DNA of 9,802 nucleotides from JAWWBG01 sp033721095 (GTDB lineage Bacteria; Actinomycetota; Nitriliruptoria; Nitriliruptorales; Nitriliruptoraceae): NCBI GenBank assembly GCA_033721095.1, contig JAWWBG010000090.1, positions 1-9,802 on the forward strand, written 5' to 3'. The notes below the pieces were generated by a model. The model did no database searches, was not told the DNA's origin, and saw only the letters and a program-made list of their open reading frames with translations. How positions within the stretch are numbered: position 1 is the first letter of the stretch; the number at the start of each line of letters is the position of its first letter. The translations under genes and the position numbers were made by a program. Of the stretch, positions 6,608 to 9,802 are shown piece after piece.

Positions 6608-6614
6608 CCCCGTC

Positions 6615-6794
6615 TTGGCCTCCGACAACTCGACGCCCGAACGGCCAGCCACGACGGGCGGCGCCGGAGAGGCCCGGGCCGTGGCCCCCGGTGGCGTGAG
6701 GCGCGTCCTGTGGGGCCTCGGGATGGGTGCCGTGCTCGGATTCGTTGCCGCTGCGCTGTCGCCCCGTCCGGACGGGCCGCGACGCCGCACATGA
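6615..6794 (+). CDS. Small single-pass membrane protein, 59 residues, TTG start
   Basis: Not recognised as a known family. The first 30 residues are hydrophilic (Ser/Thr/Pro/Gly-rich). One hydrophobic segment follows, about residues 31-49 (VLWGLGMGAVLGFVAAALS), and then a short basic tail (RPDGPRRRT). This suggests a single transmembrane helix, probably with the Arg-rich end in the cytoplasm (inference from the positive-inside rule, though RR also precedes the helix). Support for it being real: GAGGA 7 nt before the TTG, a promoter-like pair upstream, GC-rich third positions, and a stop that overlaps the acetyltransferase ATG as ATGA (6791-6794). Without this gene, the 274 nt between the aminotransferase and the acetyltransferase would be unusually long here. 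It could instead be only a leader that couples translation. Confidence 0.6.
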   Translation: MASDNSTPERPATTGGAGEARAVAPGGVRRVLWGLGMGAVLGFVAAALSPRPDGPRRRT

Positions 6795-7456
6795 CGACCC
6801 GCCGCGTCGGGCTGCTGGACGCCGACGCACTGGACGGACTGCCGGCCCGCTGTGCGTCCTGCGTCTTCTGGGAGCTCGGCGGGCCGCGCCCTGCCACGAA
6901 CGGCGTCACCGCCGAGGGGACGGCGACGAAGCGGGCGTGGGTGGCCGGTGAGACCCTGGCCGACGGCCCGCCGGGCCGGGGGATCCGCATCGACGACGAG
7001 GTCGTGGCCTACGTCCTGTTCGCGCCCGCCGGGGCACTGGCGGGTCGTGGGCCCGCGGTGCCGACCCCGTCGCCGGACGCCCTGGTCCTGGCGACGACCT
7101 GGGTCGAGCCACAGTGGCGCCAGCACGGCCTGGGTCGGCTGCTGGTCCAGGCGGCGCTGCGGGAGGCCCATCGGCGCGAGGTCGGTGCCGTCGAGGCATG
7201 GGGCGACCGCCGGTTCTCGGAGGGCGGCTGTGTCCTGCCGGCGGCCTGGCTGCTGCACGAGGGGTTCGTCGTCCACCGCGAGCACCCGCGACACCCCCTC
7301 ATGCGCATCGACGTGCGGCGAACGGCGGCCTGGGCCGACTCCCTCGAGCAGGCCGTCGCCGAGCTGCTCGAACGCGTGCGACCGTCGTTGGCGAGGAACG
7401 GCGCGCCGGTGCCCTCGCCGGCGGGCCCGGTCAGGCGGGGTGCGTCGACGCCGTGA
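6791..7456 (+). CDS. GNAT-family N-acetyltransferase
   Basis: Predicted cytoplasmic acetyl-CoA-dependent acyltransferase of 221 residues. The acetyl-CoA pyrophosphate-binding motif A is visible as RQHGLG (residues 110-115) after a beta strand ALVLATTWVEP (97-107), and a motif-B-like strand/helix AAWLLHEGFVVHRE follows (151-164). The N-terminus carries RCASCVFWE with Cys21 and Cys24. My recollection is that a Cys-x-x-Trp-Glu element is common in the acetyltransferases found beside parB and cwlM in actinobacteria. The substrate is unknown. ATG 6791 overlaps the stop of the small membrane gene (ATGA), indicating coupling. The last 26 nt overlap the 3' end of the convergent amidase. Alternative upstream starts such as 6710 lie inside the membrane protein gene and are unlikely. 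Confidence 0.88.
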   Translation: MTTRRVGLLDADALDGLPARCASCVFWELGGPRPATNGVTAEGTATKRAWVAGETLADGPPGRGIRIDDEVVAYVLFAPAGALAGRGPAVPTPSPDALVLATTWVEPQWRQHGLGRLLVQAALREAHRREVGAVEAWGDRRFSEGGCVLPAAWLLHEGFVVHREHPRHPLMRIDVRRTAAWADSLEQAVAELLERVRPSLARNGAPVPSPAGPVRRGASTP

Positions 7457-8522
7457 GCTCCTCGCCGACGAGGAAGCGCACGAGGGCTGATGCCAGCGCC
7501 TCGGCCAGGGCCTTCTGGTGGTCGGGGTCGGTGAGACGCGCGGCGTCCTCCGGGTTGCTCAGGAACCCGAGCTCGAGGGCTACGGCGGGCGCACGCGAGG
7601 CGGCCAGGATGGCCATGCTGGATGGATGCGCACGGCAGTCGGGCGTCCCGAGGACGCTCGTGACCGCATCCAGGCACAGCTCCGCCAACTGCATGCCTCG
7701 GGGCGAGCTGTAGGCCTCGTGCCCGAAGTACCACGCGGCCGTACCGGACGCGGCCGGTGAGGTGGTCCCGGCCGCATGCAGCGACAGGATCGCGGCGACG
7801 TCCTCGCGGTTCGCGAGGTCGGCCCGCTCCGTCGGTGTCGGTGAGGTGCCGGGACCGCGGGAAAGGACGGGTCGGGCGCCGAGGGCCGACAGCCGTCCCG
7901 CGATCAGGGAGGCGACAGCCCACGTGATCTCGTGTTCGGCCGTGCCGTCCGGGGCCTGGTGGCCGGGGGAGTCCGGGCCGTGTGCCGGATCGATCATCAC
8001 CGGCAGTCCGGCCAGTCCGGTGTGGGCGTGGCGACCGACGCCGTGGCGTTCACGGACGCCTGTCACGCTCTCGACATGGTGTTCACGGGACAGCACGCGC
8101 AACTGCTCGAGCACGGCCGGCCCGGCCCGCCCGTCGACGGTCAGGCCCATGTTCGACTGGAAGTCGCGCACGGCCTCCGCCGTCCGCGGGCCGAAGACGC
8201 CATCGATCCAGGTCGTGTCGAACCCGAGCCGGGTCAACCGTTGCTGGAGCTCGCGAACGTCGTCGCCGCGGAGCATGGGTGACGTCTCGTAGAGGAGCCG
8301 ATCACCGAGTCGCCAACTGGCCTCCACGAGCGCGCGCCAGGTGTCGTCGTTGACGACCCCGCTGGCCGACAGGCCCCGTTGCTGCTGGAGCTGGCGGATC
8401 GCCACGGTCGTGGCGGCATCGAAGAGGTCCTGCGAGGGTCCGGCGGGGAGCAGGCCCAGTTCCTGCAGCCGTTGCCGGATGTCGCGGATCTCGGGTCCGC
8501 GATCCCCCTCGCGATACTCCAT
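7431..8522 (-). CDS. cwlM: N-acetylmuramoyl-L-alanine amidase homologue, cytoplasmic CwlM type
   Basis: The 363-residue protein holds two PG_binding_1 domains (about 6-66 and 84-142; repeated RDIRQRLQELG / RELQQRLTRLG) followed by an Amidase_3 domain (about 174-352). The zinc and catalytic positions are all occupied: His181 in IDPAHGP, Glu196 in AEHEITW, His249 in LSLHA and Glu317 in LELGFLSNP. There is no signal peptide or membrane segment, since the chain starts directly with the first binding domain. This matches mycobacterial CwlM, a cytoplasmic protein reported to activate MurA after PknB phosphorylation rather than to cut peptidoglycan. The position next to parAB and convergent with an acetyltransferase also matches. 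The short tail after the amidase domain has Thr357, Ser359 and Thr360. The ATG lies 4 nt after the stop of the DUF2510 gene with only a weak GAGG, so translation is probably coupled. The assignment as CwlM orthologue is an inference. Confidence 0.88.
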   Translation of the reverse strand: MEYREGDRGPEIRDIRQRLQELGLLPAGPSQDLFDAATTVAIRQLQQQRGLSASGVVNDDTWRALVEASWRLGDRLLYETSPMLRGDDVRELQQRLTRLGFDTTWIDGVFGPRTAEAVRDFQSNMGLTVDGRAGPAVLEQLRVLSREHHVESVTGVRERHGVGRHAHTGLAGLPVMIDPAHGPDSPGHQAPDGTAEHEITWAVASLIAGRLSALGARPVLSRGPGTSPTPTERADLANREDVAAILSLHAAGTTSPAASGTAAWYFGHEAYSSPRGMQLAELCLDAVTSVLGTPDCRAHPSSMAILAASRAPAVALELGFLSNPEDAARLTDPDHQKALAEALASALVRFLVGEELTASTHPA

Positions 8523-8526
8523 GGCC

Positions 8527-9045
8527 TCAGGCGTTGAACTCGCGGCGGAACTCGTCCCAGAACAGTGGGTCGTTGAGGATGCTGACCCAGACGATCAGCA
8601 TGACGACGCCGATGAGGGCACCGAGGATCCCCAGCACGAGGCCGGCGGTGGCCATGCCGCCGCCCTTCTGGCTCGGGTCAGCCTTGAGCGCGGTCCTGCT
8701 CTTGACGGACAGCACGATCGCAGTCGGACCGAGGACCAGTCCTGCCGGCGTGAAGCACAGCACCAGCGACAGGATGCCGACGACCAGGGCACCGATCGCC
8801 AGGCCGTTGGTGGTCGTTGGAGTCGTGCCCCACTGTCCTCCGGCCGCGGCCGGTTGTGTGCCGGCCGGGCTGGTTGGCCAGGACGACGTTCCGACGCCGG
8901 TTCCGGGCGGCGTGATGCCCGTCTTCTCCGCGTAGTTGGCGTCCGTGTACTCGCTCCACTGGCCGCCGTCCCACCAGCGCTGCTGGCCCGGGGTCGTCGG
9001 GTCGGGGTACCAGCCGGGGCCGGGCGTCGTGGCCTCGTCGGACAT
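8527..9045 (-). CDS. DUF2510-DUF4190 membrane protein
   Basis: This 172-residue protein of unknown function has a DUF2510 domain at about 10-34 (GWYPDP at 11-16, RWWDGGQWSEYT at 23-34), which is typical of actinobacterial membrane-associated proteins. A Gly/Pro/Thr-rich linker to about 78 follows, then a DUF4190-type hydrophobic module: TM1 around 81-113 (NGLAIGALVVGILSL...), a polar loop SRTALKADPSQKGGG with Lys/Arg (116-130), and TM2 around 131-157. The small N-terminal domain is probably cytoplasmic. The ATG at 9045 has AGGAG (9054-9058) with an 8-nt spacer. It lies 4 nt upstream of the CwlM-like gene, probably in the same transcript. A TAGGCT hexamer at 9081 to 9076 is a possible -10 without a clear -35. 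Confidence 0.9.
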   Translation of the reverse strand: MSDEATTPGPGWYPDPTTPGQQRWWDGGQWSEYTDANYAEKTGITPPGTGVGTSSWPTSPAGTQPAAAGGQWGTTPTTTNGLAIGALVVGILSLVLCFTPAGLVLGPTAIVLSVKSRTALKADPSQKGGGMATAGLVLGILGALIGVVMLIVWVSILNDPLFWDEFRREFNA

Positions 9046-9127
9046 GGTGGGCGCTCCTGGCTGGGCCGCGCCGCGAGCCTACAAGTGGCCTGCTGCTGCT
9101 CGCGGTCGCCGGCCGTCGATCAGCCCG

Positions 9128-9547
9128 TCACGGCGCCAGGAACGTGAAGGGCTCGAGGTTTCGCAGGACGCCGAAGATCGGCAGCGCAATCGCCGTCGCC
9201 GTGAACGCGTTCATCAGCCACGGACTCGGGCCCGAGCGCATCCCGAGCCGGGTCCGCACCCAGGTCAGCCACGCCACGCCCGCCAGCAGCAGGAGCACCG
9301 TGGTGAGTGCGTTGAGATCGAGGGCGGCCAACAGGTCTCCGTGGCCGAGCTCATGCATGGCGCGGAGGGTCCCGCAGCCGGGACATTGCAGCCCGGTCAG
9401 CGCCAGGAATGCACAGGACGGATAGTGACCGGCCTCGTGCGGCGACACGTTCGCGACCCACGCCAGTGCGCTGCCGCCAGCGGCTGCGGCTGCAGCCGGC
9501 GCCAGCAACGGTCGAGCCAGCACCGCGCGGCCCGCAGCCATTCTCAT
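9128..9547 (-). CDS. DUF2752 membrane protein
   Basis: This 139-residue protein of unknown function has the DUF2752 signature: CAFLALTGLQCPGCGTLRAMHELGHGDLLAALDLN (begins at Cys45; CPGCG at 55-59, then a helix ending DLN). Hydrophobic segments lie about residues 13-32, 79-96 and 111-127. Cys45, Cys55 and Cys58 could bind metal or form a disulfide; this is not established for the family as far as I know. The ATG at 9547 overlaps the stop of the upstream DUF4190 gene as ATGA (9544-9547). A second ATG two codons later is possible. Longer reading to 9772 would run through that neighbour in another frame and is rejected. An 82-nt spacer separates it from the DUF2510 gene. Confidence 0.86.
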   Translation of the reverse strand: MRMAAGRAVLARPLLAPAAAAAAGGSALAWVANVSPHEAGHYPSCAFLALTGLQCPGCGTLRAMHELGHGDLLAALDLNALTTVLLLLAGVAWLTWVRTRLGMRSGPSPWLMNAFTATAIALPIFGVLRNLEPFTFLAP

Positions 9548-9802
9548 GGCCGGAAGTAGAGGTCGAAGGTTCCCGACGACAGGGCCAGCACGCTCAGCAC
9601 GAACGCCAGCCCGCCGAGCACGAGGCCGATGATCCCCGTGACCATTCCCGCCTGGGCCATGCCGTCGCCGGCCTGGCCGGTGGCCGAGATCTCCCGACGG
9701 GCGGCGCGACTCATCCAGACCGCGGTGACGCCCGACGCCAGCGAGATCACCCCGAACAGGAAGAAGCAGCACACGATCGATGCGATCCCGAGCACGAGCG
9801 CC
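9544..9802 (-). CDS. DUF4190-domain membrane protein (5' end beyond the window)
   Basis: This is a partial gene; the reading frame stays open to the right edge. The visible C-terminal part reads ALVLGIASIVCCFFLFGVI (first membrane segment), then a cytoplasmic-type loop with SRAARREISATGQAGDG, then GMVTGIIGLVLGGLAFVLSVLAL (second segment) and a short tail ending FRP. The layout, hydrophobic stretch / basic loop / Gly-rich hydrophobic stretch, is that of DUF4190 and parallels residues 81-157 of the protein at 8527-9045, so the two are probably paralogous modules. A GTG at 9795 is in frame, but residues before it (AL) continue the membrane helix, so the true start lies outside. The stop overlaps the DUF2752 start. 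Confidence 0.85.
   Translation of the reverse strand, partial: ALVLGIASIVCCFFLFGVISLASGVTAVWMSRAARREISATGQAGDGMAQAGMVTGIIGLVLGGLAFVLSVLALSSGTFDLYFRP

Noticed and set aside
5594..7294. A 566-codon open frame on the - strand
   Set aside because: It runs out of frame through the aminotransferase, the divergent spacer and the acetyltransferase. The product is Arg/Pro-rich low complexity, as expected of a GC-rich shadow frame.
9090..9100. CTG triplet run upstream of the DUF2510 gene as a microsatellite
   Set aside because: Only about three and a half units, within chance for GC-rich DNA.
8341..9147. A 268-codon + strand frame opposite the DUF2510 protein and the amidase start
   Set aside because: It crosses an intergenic spacer and two real genes, and its product has no family features.
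1..9802. parS sites or DnaA boxes expected near parAB and the origin
   Set aside because: Reading both strands I found no TGTTTCACGTGAAACA-like 16-mer and no TTATCCACA-like 9-mer. The origin, if close, is outside the window.

Overview
This window is high-GC DNA, and all of it appears to be protein-coding or short spacer. It looks like a chromosomal segment from an actinobacterium. The evidence is strong GC bias at third codon positions, a DUF2510 domain (GWYPDP...RWWDG, an actinobacterial signature), GTG and TTG starts, and a parA-parB / acetyltransferase / cytoplasmic amidase (CwlM-like) neighbourhood. From recall, mycobacteria carry the same neighbourhood close to the replication origin. 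I cannot fix the class or genus from sequence alone. No tRNA, rRNA, CRISPR array, insertion sequence or phage gene was seen, and no gene-free stretch exceeds 300 bases.

Layout, left to right. (1) parA and parB on the + strand overlap by 4 nt (GTGA); they encode the chromosome-partition ATPase and the CTPase/DNA clamp. (2) parB ends directly against the stop of a convergent - strand class I glutamine amidotransferase (2031-2783). (3) Upstream of that gene, also on the - strand, is a tightly packed operon read from 6516 down to 2869: PLP aminotransferase, D-Ala-D-Ala ligase (ddl), HAD hydrolase and ribose-5-phosphate isomerase A (rpiA). Its junctions are a 2-nt gap, a 4-nt overlap and a 4-nt overlap. 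An 85-nt spacer holding a perfect 15-bp tandem repeat separates rpiA from the amidotransferase. (4) A 98-nt divergent spacer (6517-6614) leads into a + strand pair: a 59-residue single-pass membrane protein starting at TTG, and a GNAT acetyltransferase coupled to it by ATGA. (5) The acetyltransferase runs 26 nt into the 3' end of a - strand N-acetylmuramoyl-L-alanine amidase. That protein has two peptidoglycan-binding domains and no signal peptide, as in CwlM. (6) Upstream of it on the - strand are three small membrane proteins: DUF2510-DUF4190, DUF2752, and a DUF4190 protein cut by the window's right edge.

Functionally, the window joins chromosome segregation (ParAB) to cell-wall precursor supply and control (Ddl, CwlM-like protein). 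Central metabolism genes (rpiA, HAD, amidotransferase, aminotransferase) sit in between. Nothing amounts to a clear new defence or mobile system. The points most worth checking are the cytoplasmic amidase that keeps its zinc ligands, the TTG-started membrane micro-protein, the Asn-to-Asp change at a metal ligand of Ddl, the tandem repeat before the amidotransferase, and the two convergent gene pairs with no room for a terminator.
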